From contig QFPK01000011.1 of the NCBI GenBank assembly GCA_003248865.1, forward strand, positions 1 to 64,000: DNA of 64,000 nt. Reading direction: 5' to 3'. The stretch's first letter is position 1. Each line of letters starts with the position of its first letter. The notes below the pieces were generated by a model that searched no databases, was not told the origin of the DNA, and saw only the letters and a program-made list of their open reading frames with translations. The position numbers and the translations under genes were made by a program. Source of the DNA: Sphingomonas sp. GTDB lineage: Bacteria; Pseudomonadota; Alphaproteobacteria; Sphingomonadales; Sphingomonadaceae. Of this stretch, positions 33,438 to 42,940 are shown in pieces.

Positions 33438-34850
33438 ATGGATTTGAAACGCAGGGATGTTCTGGGCGTGATCGCCGCCGGTTCGGCGCTCGGTCTTGCG
33501 CCGGCGGTTCGCGCAGCCGGGCCTGACAGGTCGAAGCAGCGCAACGTGATCCTGCTTGTCAGCGACGATCAGGGTCTCGATCTCGGCAGCCTGGGCGTTG
33601 CGGTGAAAACGCCGAACATCGATGCACTCGCCGCGCAGGGGACACGCTTCGATCAGGCCTATGCGGCAGTGTCATCATGCAGCCCCAGCCGCGCCGTGCT
33701 CTACACCGGTCTCTACACGCACCAGAACGGTATGTACGGGCTGGCCCACAGCGTGCACAATCAGGCTCTAATGGATGGCATCGAGACGCTTCCATACTGG
33801 TTGAAGCGTGCCGGCTATGCGACTGCGATCGTAGGCAAGAAACATGTCAGGCCTGAAACCGCATTTCCCTACGACGCCGAACTGGCACCGGAATTGTCCG
33901 GCATCCGCGATGTCGCGCTGATCGCGGACGCGACAGAGCTTTTCATCCGGGGCAGGGGCGACAAGCCCTTCTTCATCACCGTGGGCTACAGCGACCCGCA
34001 TCGCGCGCCAGAGAATTTCGGCAACAATCCCGATTGGCCGCGCGTGCACCGCGTGCGTTACGATCCGACCAAGGTGGATGTGCCGTCGCACCTGCCCGAC
34101 ATTCCCGCCGTCCGGGCCGATCTGGCGCAATATTATGAATCCGTCAGCCGTCTGGACGAGGGCGTCGGCATGATCCGCGCGGCTCTGGAACGGCAGGGGC
34201 AGGCCGACAACACGCTGATCATCTTCCTTAGCGACAATGGCCGCCCGTTCCCGGGCGCCAAGACCAACCTGTATGATCCCGGCCTACACCTGCCGCTGGC
34301 GATCCATGCTCCGGGCCTGCCCGGTGGCGCGGTCAGCGATGCGATGGTCAGCTGGGTCGATATCGCGCCGACCATTCTCGACTGGACCGGCGCGCCCGGC
34401 CCATCTGCCTACAAGCTCGCCGGGCGCTCGCTGCTGCCGTTGCTGGGGCAGGGTAGCAAGCCCGGCTGGGACATGATCTTCGCCTCCCACGATTTCCACG
34501 AGATCAACCAATATTATCCCATGCGCGCCATCCGCACCCGGGATCGCAGCTACATCGAGAACCTCGCCTGGCAGCTGCCTTATCCTGTCGCGGGAGACGT
34601 GGCCGGGTCCGAAAGCTGGAAGGCGATTTCCGCCGACCGCAACATCCGCCTCGGCAAGCGCACGCAGGCCGCTTATCTGCAGAGACCGGCGCGCGAATTC
34701 TATGATCTGTCTCGCGATCCGATCGAGGTGGTGAACCTCGCGGAACGGCGCGACCGTGCCGCGGAGAGGGATGTGCTGGCCGAACGGCTGGCCGCCTTCC
34801 GCGTCGAGACGCGCGACCCATGGGCGCCGGGGCAGACCAGTGCGCATTAG
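33438..34850 (+). CDS. Arylsulfatase-type sulfatase, Cys-type with Tat-like signal
   Basis: About 470 residues. An N-terminal twin-Arg segment (KRRDVLGVIAAGSALGLAPA) suggests export by Tat. The formylglycine motif is C81-S-P-S-R with the TGLYTH extension, so the enzyme needs a formylglycine-generating enzyme. Metal ligands are apparent in VSDDQG near the N-terminus and in FLSDNG. The sequence style is that of S1-type, heparan-sulfatase-like sugar sulfatases. The ATG at 33438 is preceded without spacing by AGGAGG, so the TTG at 33444, six bases beyond the ribosome-binding site, may be the true start. It overlaps the esterase gene by 11 bases. Confidence 0.88.
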   Translation: MDLKRRDVLGVIAAGSALGLAPAVRAAGPDRSKQRNVILLVSDDQGLDLGSLGVAVKTPNIDALAAQGTRFDQAYAAVSSCSPSRAVLYTGLYTHQNGMYGLAHSVHNQALMDGIETLPYWLKRAGYATAIVGKKHVRPETAFPYDAELAPELSGIRDVALIADATELFIRGRGDKPFFITVGYSDPHRAPENFGNNPDWPRVHRVRYDPTKVDVPSHLPDIPAVRADLAQYYESVSRLDEGVGMIRAALERQGQADNTLIIFLSDNGRPFPGAKTNLYDPGLHLPLAIHAPGLPGGAVSDAMVSWVDIAPTILDWTGAPGPSAYKLAGRSLLPLLGQGSKPGWDMIFASHDFHEINQYYPMRAIRTRDRSYIENLAWQLPYPVAGDVAGSESWKAISADRNIRLGKRTQAAYLQRPAREFYDLSRDPIEVVNLAERRDRAAERDVLAERLAAFRVETRDPWAPGQTSAH

Positions 34851-35886
34851 CGTCGTTCCCCTTGTCGCCGCGCTGGCGTCTGCGATGCCAGCGGCCGCGC
34901 AAGAGCGTGCGCCGGTGCAGGTTCCCGCCTTCGTGCTGCCGGAGTCGAACCAGCTGAGCACCGAGGCGCGGCAGGTGCTGGCCCGCATGCAGGCTGCCCG
35001 CGCCCCCGATCTGGGTGGCGACATCGCCCGCCAGCGCGAATTCTACGGGCGCTGGAATGATGGTCGCCTGGCGGAGATGAACCGCCTCTTCGCGACCCGC
35101 CGAAGCCACGAAACTCTTGGCGGCGTCGCCGTCGATATCGTCACTCCCACCGCCGGGATCCCGGCCGCGAACCGCAGCCGGGTACTCATCAACGTCCATG
35201 GCGGCGCCTTCATGTGGGGCTCCGGCAGCGGCGCCCTCGTGGAGGCGATCCCGATCGCCACAACCATGGGCGTGAAGGTAGTGACGGTTGATTACCGGCT
35301 CGCACCCGAGCACCGCTATCCGGCCGCCTCGGAAGACGTCACAGCCGTCTATCGCGAGCTGCTGAAAACCCATCGCCCGCAGGACATCGGCATCTACGGC
35401 TGTTCGGCCGGCGGTGTGATCACGGCACAGTCGGTCGCCTGGATCCGCAGGGCAGGGCTGCCGCGCCCCGGTGCCATCGGGACCTTCTGCGGAACCGGCG
35501 CGCCCTATTCGGGCGACACTCCCTTCCTGTCCGGCCCGCTGGACGGCGCTGCACCGCGACCGCCGGAGCCGCTGCCCGGCATTCTGCCGACCATCTACAT
35601 GAAGGATGTCCCGGCGACCGACACAGCCGCCTATCCGCTGCTCTCGGAGAGCGAGATTGCGCAATTCCCGCCCGTCCTGCATCTGGCCGGAAGCCGGGAC
35701 TTCGCCGCCAGCGCCCTCACGCTGGCGCACCGCCGCCTGACGGCCGCCGGCGTCCCTTCCGAACTCTTCCTGTTCGATGGCCTGCAGCACGCCTTTTTTA
35801 TGTGGCCGGACATGCCGGAATCGATGGAGGCCTACCGGCTGATCGCGCGCTTCTTCGATGCCCATCTTGGAAAGACGCGGAAGTAA
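34840..35886 (+). CDS. HSL-family alpha/beta-hydrolase (esterase), secreted
   Basis: A 348-residue hydrolase from the GTG at 34840, which gives a signal peptide (VPLVAALASAMPAAAQE). Oxyanion-hole motif HGGA is at residue 120, nucleophile motif G-C-S189-A-G-G is near residue 187, and the acid and base are in AGSRDFAAS and GLQHAFF. This is the hormone-sensitive-lipase/acetyl-esterase group that removes acyl groups from small or sugar substrates. It overlaps the sulfatase gene by 11 bases and the transporter gene by one (TAATG), so it is translationally coupled to both. Deacylation of the imported glycoside is a plausible role. Confidence 0.85.
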   Translation: MRISVVPLVAALASAMPAAAQERAPVQVPAFVLPESNQLSTEARQVLARMQAARAPDLGGDIARQREFYGRWNDGRLAEMNRLFATRRSHETLGGVAVDIVTPTAGIPAANRSRVLINVHGGAFMWGSGSGALVEAIPIATTMGVKVVTVDYRLAPEHRYPAASEDVTAVYRELLKTHRPQDIGIYGCSAGGVITAQSVAWIRRAGLPRPGAIGTFCGTGAPYSGDTPFLSGPLDGAAPRPPEPLPGILPTIYMKDVPATDTAAYPLLSESEIAQFPPVLHLAGSRDFAASALTLAHRRLTAAGVPSELFLFDGLQHAFFMWPDMPESMEAYRLIARFFDAHLGKTRK

Positions 35887-37109
35887 TGCGGCTTCGCACC
35901 ATCGTCGCACTCGCGCTCACCTACGCGCTGCTGGGACTGTTGATGAACAGCGTCGGCGTGGTGATCCTGCAATCCATCCGCCATTTCGATGTCACCAAGG
36001 TCACGGCCTCCACGCTGGAGGCCTGCAAAGATTTGTCGGTGGTCGCGGCCTCCTTCCTGCTGGCGACGCGCGTGGCCGCCTTCGGCTATCGTCGGGCGCT
36101 GATCGGCGTGCTGGCGGTGATGGCGGTGGTCTGCTTTGCAGCCTCATTCTCCACGGGCTTTGTCGCGATGCAGGCCCTGTTCGTGGCCATCGGGCTCGGG
36201 TTCGGGGTCGCCAAGGTCGCCACCTATTCCACCATCGGCCTGCTGGCGAAGGATCAGGCCGACCATGCCAGCTTGACCGGCAGCATCGAGGGCGTGTTCA
36301 TGCTGGGCGTGCTGGGCGGTGCCTGGCTGTTCGGCTGGTTCATCGCACAAGACGGCAGCAGCACCGATTGGCTCGGCGTCTATCGCCTGATTGCCGGCCT
36401 GTGCCTGGCTGCCGCGCTGTTGTGGTTCACAGTGAAGCTCGACGAAAGCGCGGCCGAGCCCGACGAGGCCAGGGCCGGATGGGGCGAGATGCTGAAGCTC
36501 GCCATGCTGCCGTCCACCATCGCCATCCTGATCGGCCTGTTCCTCTATGTGCTGATCGAGCAGGGGCTGGGCACTTGGCTTCCCACCTTCAACAGCGAAG
36601 TGCTGCACCTGCCGGCCTCCACCAGCGTGCAGATGGCCAGCATCTATGTGGCCGCGCTGGCGCTGGGGCGCCTCGTCTCCGGCGTCGTGCTGCGCAGGAT
36701 CGACTGGCTGCCAGTGCTGCTCGCCTGCCTTGCCGCGGTTGCCGTGCTGGTGGTGGCCATGCTGCCGCTGGCACGCGGCGTGGAACCCGCGTCCGAGCCG
36801 GGCTGGCGCAATGCGCCGCTGCTGGCCTTCACCTTCCCGCTGATCGGCTTCTTCCTGGCGCCCATCTATCCCACCATCTGCTCGGTCGCGCTCAGCGCCA
36901 TGCCGAAGCGCCAGCATCCGACGCTGGTGGGCTTGATCGTCATCTTCTCGGCGCTGGGCGGCACCATCGGCTCGATGATCACCGGTTTCCTGTTCCAGAC
37001 GCTGCCAGGTGAACATGCCTTCTATTTCGTGCTGTTGCCGGCCGCGCTGATTGCCCTGCTGCTGGTGAAGATCCGCCGCAACCAGAGCCTGACAAAGCAA
37101 CACGCATGA
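35886..37109 (+). CDS. MFS sugar permease of the sulfatase-trehalase locus
   Basis: A 407-residue transporter from the ATG at 35886. It has twelve helices and an arrangement resembling FucP/GlcP-like sugar MFS proteins (GLLMNSVGVVILQSI, AKVATYSTIGLLAKDQAD). It would carry the released sugar or desulfated disaccharide across the inner membrane to the cytoplasmic trehalase. The longer frame from 35802 is inside the esterase gene and not used. The start overlaps the esterase stop (TAATG) and the end overlaps the trehalase start (ATGA). Confidence 0.85.
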   Translation: MRLRTIVALALTYALLGLLMNSVGVVILQSIRHFDVTKVTASTLEACKDLSVVAASFLLATRVAAFGYRRALIGVLAVMAVVCFAASFSTGFVAMQALFVAIGLGFGVAKVATYSTIGLLAKDQADHASLTGSIEGVFMLGVLGGAWLFGWFIAQDGSSTDWLGVYRLIAGLCLAAALLWFTVKLDESAAEPDEARAGWGEMLKLAMLPSTIAILIGLFLYVLIEQGLGTWLPTFNSEVLHLPASTSVQMASIYVAALALGRLVSGVVLRRIDWLPVLLACLAAVAVLVVAMLPLARGVEPASEPGWRNAPLLAFTFPLIGFFLAPIYPTICSVALSAMPKRQHPTLVGLIVIFSALGGTIGSMITGFLFQTLPGEHAFYFVLLPAALIALLLVKIRRNQSLTKQHA

Positions 37110-38587
37110 GCCCCTGCCTTCCGCCATCGGCCCGCTTCGGGGACCTGTTCGCCCATGTGCAACAGGCCCGTCTGTACCCGGATTCCAAGACTTTCGCCGA
37201 TGCGATCCCCAGGCGCCCGCTGGCCGACATACTGGCGGATTGGGCCGGCGCCGAACCGCTGCTGGGCGAGGATCTGCGCGCATTCGTCGAGGCGAACTTC
37301 CTGCTGCCCGACACCGCCGACATGACAGCCCCGTCGGGCCTTGCGCTGGACCCGTACATCCGCGCCCTGTGGGACATGCTCGTCCGCAGTTCCGGCCCTG
37401 CGCGCGGCAGCGAGATCAGCTTGCCCGAACCCTATGTGGTGCCCGGCGGCCGCTTCCGCGAACTCTATTATTGGGACAGCTACTTCACCATGCTGGGCCT
37501 TGCTCGGTCGGGCCGGCAGGATCTGGTAGAGCAGATGATCGTCGATTTCGGCAGCCTGCTGGAACGCTTCGGTCATATCCCCAACGGCACCCGCAGCTAT
37601 TATCTCAGCCGTTCGCACCCGCCCTTCTTCCATCTGATGGCGTCGCTGTCAGCGCGGCAGGACGAAAGCTCGCGCCGGCAAAGGCTGCGCTGGATGCGGA
37701 TCGAGCATGATTTCTGGATGGACGGCGCAGACACATTGCCGCCAGGCCATCAGCACCGCCGCGTCGTACGCCTGCCCGACGGATCGCTGCTGAACCGCTA
37801 TTGGGACGATCTCGATCAGCCGCGTGACGAATCCTGGGGCGAGGATGTCGAACTGGCGGCGGAGGCCGAGCAGTCCGCGCCAACGCTGTGGCGCAACCTG
37901 CGCGCGGCGGCCGAAAGCGGCTGGGATTTCAGCTCGCGCTGGCTCGCTGCCCAATCCGATCTCGGCACAATCCGCACCACCCGCATCGTGCCGGTCGATC
38001 TCAATTGTCTGCTCCATGGGCTGGAACAGGCGATTGCAGCGGAATCCGCTGCGCTCGGCGAACCGGAATTCGCCACCGTCTTCAGCCGCCGCGCCGATGC
38101 CCGCGCCGGGGCGATTGCCGCTCATCTCTGGAACGAGGACACGGGCTATTATGCGGATCACGATCTGGACAGCGGAGCCGTCAGCCCGCAGCTGACCGCG
38201 GCGGCAGCCTTTCCGCTGTTCTTCCGCCTGTCCGATCCGCAGCGCGCAACACGCAACGCACAGGCGCTGCAACAACTGCTGCGGCCGGGCGGGCTGATGA
38301 CGACCCTGGTCGAAACCGGCCAGCAATGGGATGCGCCCAATGGCTGGGCGCCGCTGCAATGGATCGCGGTGGCCGGGCTCCGCCACTATGGCGAAAATGC
38401 GCTGGCCGATGAGATCGCCCGGCGCTGGCTCTCCATGGTGGAGGATAGCTTCGCCGAAACCGGCCAGCTTTTCGAGAAATATGATGTCGCACAGCGCAGC
38501 GCGGGCGGCGGCGGTGAATATGGCACCGTAACCGGCTTCGGCTGGACAAACGGTGTCACGCAGGAATTGCGCGCAGGCCGGGGCTAA
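37106..38587 (+). CDS. treA: Trehalase, glycoside hydrolase family 37
   Basis: A 493-residue enzyme that splits alpha,alpha-trehalose into two glucose. Both GH37 signatures are present: PGGRFRELYYWDSYF from residue 113 and QWDAPNGWAPLQW from residue 407. Catalytic-candidate Asp lies in ESGWDFSSRW and Glu in GGGGEYG near the C-terminus. There is no signal peptide, so it is cytoplasmic, like TreF-type trehalases. It is the last gene of the coupled sulfatase-esterase-transporter-trehalase run and meets the convergent thioesterase gene by four overlapping bases. Confidence 0.92.
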   Translation: MSPCLPPSARFGDLFAHVQQARLYPDSKTFADAIPRRPLADILADWAGAEPLLGEDLRAFVEANFLLPDTADMTAPSGLALDPYIRALWDMLVRSSGPARGSEISLPEPYVVPGGRFRELYYWDSYFTMLGLARSGRQDLVEQMIVDFGSLLERFGHIPNGTRSYYLSRSHPPFFHLMASLSARQDESSRRQRLRWMRIEHDFWMDGADTLPPGHQHRRVVRLPDGSLLNRYWDDLDQPRDESWGEDVELAAEAEQSAPTLWRNLRAAAESGWDFSSRWLAAQSDLGTIRTTRIVPVDLNCLLHGLEQAIAAESAALGEPEFATVFSRRADARAGAIAAHLWNEDTGYYADHDLDSGAVSPQLTAAAAFPLFFRLSDPQRATRNAQALQQLLRPGGLMTTLVETGQQWDAPNGWAPLQWIAVAGLRHYGENALADEIARRWLSMVEDSFAETGQLFEKYDVAQRSAGGGGEYGTVTGFGWTNGVTQELRAGRG

Positions 38588-39366
38588 TCGTAGAGCGCGA
38601 CCAGTTGTCGTGCCTCCAGCACCGGGGCGCCATCCACAGTCCACATCCGGGTCGTCTGGACAGACAGGCCGGATGCCACGAACGGGCTCAGCGTCTGCGT
38701 CAGCAGCCAGTCGGAAGGGTGAGGCACTGGCCCCAGCAGGTCCACCGTCCAGTTGACGGTGCTGATCGGCGCCGGCTGCGCGAAGATCGGGAACACGGCA
38801 GGCGGGGAGGCATCGGCCAGCGCGATCAGCGCCGCCTCATCATGCGGCGCAGCGGCCTTGTGGCGCAGCCACAGCAGCAATTCGGGCCGATCCGCGCCTG
38901 AGAAGGGGATGCCGCCACCCACGAAGCGACCATCGAAATTGCTGGTGCTGCGCGGGGCACCGGGCGCCTCGAACAGGGGAAACCCCGCGTCGGGCGGCGG
39001 CGCGTCGGGGGCCGGCATGTCGGCAAAGCTATGGCGGGAGGGCCGCTCGTCCGCAAAGGTCAGCAGCGCGCGGGCGCACAAGCCGCCATCCGCCAGCACG
39101 TCCACCGAAACGAAGCTGGCCGAACGTCCTTGCCGCAGCAGCACCGGCCGGACGCTGAGTGCCCCGATAGCCGGCCCGATGAACGCGATCTGTGCCGAAC
39201 GAAGCGGCGGTAGGCCCGGCAATTCCGCCCGTGCGGCCGCCACGGTAAAAGCGCCGACCAGCCCGCCGAACAGGGTTCGGCCCTGCAGCCAGTTCTCATC
39301 CGCAGCGGCTGTGTAGCCATCGCTGCCCTTCGAGAGAGAGGCCAGTGTGTCGAGCAGCGGTGTCAT
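38584..39366 (-). CDS. Acyl-CoA thioesterase family protein (double hotdog)
   Basis: A 260-residue protein with two hotdog repeats, TesB/4HBT_3-like (GRTLFGGLVGAFTVAAA in the first, VNWTVDLLGPVP in the second). It likely hydrolyses acyl-CoA. The gene is convergent with the trehalase and overlaps it by four bases. It is preceded on the same strand by the membrane-protein gene, whose 3' end lies 11 bases from its start. A link to the neighbouring loci is not evident. Confidence 0.8.
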   Translation of the reverse strand: MTPLLDTLASLSKGSDGYTAAADENWLQGRTLFGGLVGAFTVAAARAELPGLPPLRSAQIAFIGPAIGALSVRPVLLRQGRSASFVSVDVLADGGLCARALLTFADERPSRHSFADMPAPDAPPPDAGFPLFEAPGAPRSTSNFDGRFVGGGIPFSGADRPELLLWLRHKAAAPHDEAALIALADASPPAVFPIFAQPAPISTVNWTVDLLGPVPHPSDWLLTQTLSPFVASGLSVQTTRMWTVDGAPVLEARQLVALYD

Positions 39367-39377
39367 AGGGACATCTT

Positions 39378-40118
39378 TCAGAAAACCGCTGCAATTTCAT
39401 CTGCCGTGCCACCTTCCCGAGCGGCGCGCAGCTGGCGGAACAGCATCGCGGTCAGAACGGGCGACAAGATATAGAGCAGGATACTGCTGACGATCCCGAA
39501 GCCGAGTTCGACCAGGAAATGATACTGGTGCAGAGCGTCCGTTGTCAGGGATATCGAGATCAACAGGCAGAACACCATCAGTAGCACGAAAAACACTCGC
39601 CAGCGGGAACCCCGGGTGAGAACGCGACTGCGCGATAATGCCCCCGAAATGCCCGGTCGTTCCTCCACATAGGCGGCGTCAGCAACATAGAAGAGAGTGT
39701 AGAGCATAACGCCGGGCACAAAAAAGAAGGCCAGTCCCAGCCACGAAGCGACATAAACAAGAAACCTGACAGCCAAGAGAGGCAGAAACAGGTGCAGGCC
39801 GCGACGGAACGCCATTCCGATCCCGGTCTGCCGCCCTGCACGCCGATCCAGCGCGAAAGCCAGCACTGTTGCTGCAATCCAGTGCCCGATAACAAATGAC
39901 AAAATTCCAAGCAGCGAACCGACAGTTGCATAGTCCGATTTGAATATCTGATCAGGCTTCTGGCGCAATCCCGCCGATTCCACCCCGATGAGGTTGACAA
40001 TGCCCGCGAGCACGGCGGGCGCCACCAGAACCAGCAGAGTCCGCCATTCCGTGCGGATGAACGAAGCCGTCTCGCCGATCACATCGCCCACGCGGACCGG
40101 CTCAGAAAGATACGCCAT
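39378..40118 (-). CDS. Hypothetical polytopic membrane protein
   Basis: A 246-residue protein from the ATG at 40118 (the frame reaches 40244 but those residues are polar and unlikely). It has about six hydrophobic segments: after an amphipathic start (AYLSEPVRVGDVIGET) come segments at about 30-55, 75-95, 115-145, 175-195 and 200-225. The general pattern resembles DUF975 or glycerophosphodiesterase membrane-domain proteins, with no catalytic motif. It is divergent from the DUF4129 gene and just upstream of the thioesterase. Confidence 0.6.
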   Translation of the reverse strand: MAYLSEPVRVGDVIGETASFIRTEWRTLLVLVAPAVLAGIVNLIGVESAGLRQKPDQIFKSDYATVGSLLGILSFVIGHWIAATVLAFALDRRAGRQTGIGMAFRRGLHLFLPLLAVRFLVYVASWLGLAFFFVPGVMLYTLFYVADAAYVEERPGISGALSRSRVLTRGSRWRVFFVLLMVFCLLISISLTTDALHQYHFLVELGFGIVSSILLYILSPVLTAMLFRQLRAAREGGTADEIAAVF

Positions 40119-40221
40119 GGCTACCCTTGTTACACATTGTTGCGGATCAGCATTTCGCAGTTTCCGGCGGCTGTCCACCACTTGCGCGGGCCCATGCCAT
40201 CTTTCATGATGACCGAATTGT

Positions 40222-40842
40222 ATGGGGAACGCGTTGGCCGGCACGGTGGCGGAATTCGACAGGCGCTACGAGGAGATGCGGGCCGCTGGTGACATCCAGA
40301 CCGGCATGGAACCCTATGTGCCGCCACAGCCGCCGGCGTGGCTGAAATGGTTCATCGATTTTCTGGCCGAACATGGCCATGTCGTCGCCTATATCGCCCT
40401 GGGGCTGGGCGCGCTTCTCCTTCTCGTCTTTCTGGTCCCTGCGCTGCGCGCCATGGTCTGGCGGTTGCCGCTGCTTCGCCGCCGGACATCCAGCGACGAA
40501 GATGAGATGGGACTGTCCCCCGACGAGGTCGCCGCCCGTGCCCTGTTGGCCGAAGCCGACAGCCTGGCCGAAAGTGGCCGCTTCGCGGAGGCCGTTCACA
40601 CCCTGCTGATGAAATGCCTGGAAGAGCTGGAGCGGCTTCGCCCCGGCCTGCTGCGCCCGGCGATGACCAGCCGGGAGATTTCGCGCGCGCCGTCGCTGCC
40701 GGCCAGCCCGCGCAGCGCACTGTCCGCGATTGTGGCGACTGTCGAACGCGCGATCTTCGCCAGCCGCCCCATTGCCCGGGCCGACTGGGATGCCTGCCGG
40801 GAGGCCTATGGCCGCTTTGTACTGGCAGCCGGATGGCGATAG
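40222..40842 (+). CDS. DUF4129-family membrane protein
   Basis: A 206-residue protein with one central membrane helix (about 53-77: VVAYIALGLGALLLLVFLVP) and a cytoplasmic C-terminal domain starting at about residue 95 (SPDEVAARALLAEADSLAESG), which carries the DUF4129 pattern. The family is associated with MoxR/DUF58 systems. It opens a six-gene operon, its stop overlapping the DUF4350 start by ten bases. Function is not established. Confidence 0.75.
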   Translation: MGNALAGTVAEFDRRYEEMRAAGDIQTGMEPYVPPQPPAWLKWFIDFLAEHGHVVAYIALGLGALLLLVFLVPALRAMVWRLPLLRRRTSSDEDEMGLSPDEVAARALLAEADSLAESGRFAEAVHTLLMKCLEELERLRPGLLRPAMTSREISRAPSLPASPRSALSAIVATVERAIFASRPIARADWDACREAYGRFVLAAGWR

Positions 40843-41993
40843 AGGCTCCCGTTTCAGGCCGCCGATTGCTGGTGCTGGGCGTCGTGTTCGCACTGGCGCT
40901 GGGCGCTTTCCTGCTGCTGCTGGCCTTCACGCCCGCGCGGCTGATGGGCGCAGCCCAGCCCGGCACGGTCGATAGCCGCGACGCGACTGGTTTTGCGGGG
41001 CTCACCCGCCTGCTGCCGAAATCGGCGGATCGCGACCCGCTGGAAAGCGAGGAACTGCTGATCGTTATACTGCCGCGCTTCGGCTTCAATGCCGAAAGGA
41101 TGGAGGAACTCGCGAAGGCCCGTGCCGGCAAGCCCACCCTGCTGGTGCTGCCGAAATGGAATGTTGTTCCCGATCCGCTGAAACCCGGCTGGGTGAAGTC
41201 CAATGGCGTCTCCCCCATGCCCCCGGTCCTGCCCGACGCGCTGGGGCTGCAAGTCCTTACGGCCGCTGCGGCGTTCGAGGGCGGCCGGCTGCAAGGGCAG
41301 GATTATATGGAAGGGTGGCAGGTCGCCGCCCCCGCCAGCGGCAGCCAGTGGCTGACGGGCGAGGGCGCGACACCGCTGCTGCAAAGTGCGGACGGCAAGG
41401 TCGTGCTCGCCGAAACGGAAGAGCCGTCTTTCCTCATCCTTGCGGACCCGGATCTTCTCAACAACCTGGCCATGGCCGACCGCAGGCGCGCGGGCGCAGC
41501 GATGGGCCTGATCAACACGTTGAACAGCACAGAGTCCACGACCGCCAGCATCGTCGATGCGGACGCCCTGATGGTGGAGCCCAACATGCTGCGGCTGCTG
41601 CTCACCCCGCCGTTCCTGGCGATGACGCTGGTGCTGCTGGGACTGCTGCTGTTCGGCGGCTGGCAGGCGCTGGTGCGCTTTGGCGCGCCCAGGCAGCCGG
41701 TGCCGGCGATCCTGCCCGGCAAGACGGCGCTGGTGGAAAATGCCGCCGGCCTGCTGCGCATGGCCGGGCGCGAAGTGCTGGCAGCACCCCCCTATGCCCG
41801 GCTGGTGGCGCGCGCCGCGGCCGAGGATGCGGGCATCCCGCCCATGGACGATGCCCGGCTGTGGCCGCTGCTCGAAAACCTGTCGGACGGCCGCTTCACG
41901 GCGCTTGCGAACGACATGCAGGCCGCCGGGCGGCCCGACATGCTGGGGGCCGCGCAGGCCCTTCACGATTGGAAAGAAGGATTGCAGCGGTGA
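40833..41993 (+). CDS. DUF4350-family membrane-anchored protein
   Basis: A 386-residue protein. A first helix (residues about 11-31) and a second near residue 250-275 (FLAMTLVLLGLLLFGGW) bracket a periplasmic domain that shows the DUF4350 layout, including the VIL-P-GF-N-ER segment. The ATG at 40833 overlaps the DUF4129 gene, and the stop overlaps the MoxR start (GTGA). DUF4350 proteins are repeatedly found between DUF4129 and MoxR genes, perhaps binding a ligand or a partner for the AAA+ ATPase. Confidence 0.75.
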   Translation: MAIEAPVSGRRLLVLGVVFALALGAFLLLLAFTPARLMGAAQPGTVDSRDATGFAGLTRLLPKSADRDPLESEELLIVILPRFGFNAERMEELAKARAGKPTLLVLPKWNVVPDPLKPGWVKSNGVSPMPPVLPDALGLQVLTAAAAFEGGRLQGQDYMEGWQVAAPASGSQWLTGEGATPLLQSADGKVVLAETEEPSFLILADPDLLNNLAMADRRRAGAAMGLINTLNSTESTTASIVDADALMVEPNMLRLLLTPPFLAMTLVLLGLLLFGGWQALVRFGAPRQPVPAILPGKTALVENAAGLLRMAGREVLAAPPYARLVARAAAEDAGIPPMDDARLWPLLENLSDGRFTALANDMQAAGRPDMLGAAQALHDWKEGLQR

Positions 41994-42940
41994 ATGAGGT
42001 TCAGCAACTGGGTGGCCGCATCCGCGAGGCCGTGGGCCGGGCGGTGGTGGGGCAGGGCGATTCGGTGGAGCTGATGCTGATCGCCATGCTCTCCTCAGGC
42101 CATATCCTGCTGGAAGGGCCGCCGGGCACGTCGAAGACCTTTCTCGCCCAGTGCTTCGCCGCCGTGCTGGGGCTGGATTTCGGCCGCATCCAGTTCACCC
42201 CCGATCTGATGCCCGGCGATATCGTGGGCAGCAGCCTGTTCGATTTTCGCACCAGCGCCTTCAAGCTGACGAAGGGCCCGCTGTTCTGCGAGCTGTTGCT
42301 GGCGGACGAGATCAACCGCACCCCGCCGCGCACCCAGGCCGCCCTGCTGGAGGCGATGCAGGAACGCGCCGTCACGCTGGACGGGGAACGCCACAAGCTG
42401 TCCGACCGCTTCCTGGTGATCGCGACGCAGAATCCCATCGAGCAGCAGGGTGTCTATCCGCTGCCCGAAGCCCAGCTGGACCGCTTCCTGTTCAAGCATG
42501 TGATGCAATGGCCAGACGAGGCGGAGGAAGAGCGAATCGTGCGCACCCATGGCGCCCGCCATGGCGCGCAGCACCCGTCTGACTGGGGCATCGAACAGCA
42601 GGTGAGCCGCGCCGAGATCGAGGCGGCAGCGGCCGCAGCCATCGCGGTTCCGATGGTGGAGGAAGTGACGCGCTATGTCGTGCGGTTGATCCGCGCCACC
42701 CGCAGCGCGCCGGACATCGCCGTGGGCGCTTCGCCGCGCGCAGGCGCAATGCTGGCCTCCGCGGCCCGTGCCCGCGCTGCGCTGGAAGGCCGGGATTATG
42801 TCATCCCCGATGATGTGAAGGTGCTGGCCCGCCCGGCGCTGCGCCACCGGCTGATGCTGTCTCCCGCAGCGGAGATCGAAGGCAAGTTGGTCGATGATGT
42901 GGTGGATCGCCTGATCGAAAGCGTGGAGGCGCCGCGTTGA
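41990..42940 (+). CDS. MoxR-family AAA+ ATPase
   Basis: A 316-residue AAA+ ATPase started by the GTG at 41990, overlapping the previous stop (GTGA). Walker A GPPGTSKT is at residue 43, Walker B is LLLADEINRTPP, sensor-1 ATQNPIEQQG, and sensor-2 Arg in the C-terminal lid. The MoxR group acts as a chaperone-like remodeller with von Willebrand partners of the DUF58 type, here encoded next. A frame open from 41156 is not a real extension. Its stop overlaps the DUF58 start. Confidence 0.92.
   Translation: MNEVQQLGGRIREAVGRAVVGQGDSVELMLIAMLSSGHILLEGPPGTSKTFLAQCFAAVLGLDFGRIQFTPDLMPGDIVGSSLFDFRTSAFKLTKGPLFCELLLADEINRTPPRTQAALLEAMQERAVTLDGERHKLSDRFLVIATQNPIEQQGVYPLPEAQLDRFLFKHVMQWPDEAEEERIVRTHGARHGAQHPSDWGIEQQVSRAEIEAAAAAAIAVPMVEEVTRYVVRLIRATRSAPDIAVGASPRAGAMLASAARARAALEGRDYVIPDDVKVLARPALRHRLMLSPAAEIEGKLVDDVVDRLIESVEAPR

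Noticed and set aside
31721..33544. A 607-residue open frame antisense to the TonB receptor gene
   Set aside because: It covers the opposite strand of a clearly coding gene, has no family pattern, and long antisense frames are common in GC-rich DNA.
41156..41989. Long N-terminal extension of the MoxR gene
   Set aside because: It overlaps the DUF4350 gene in another frame and is low-complexity Arg/Gly/Ala; the GTG at 41990 is supported by the GTGA overlap.
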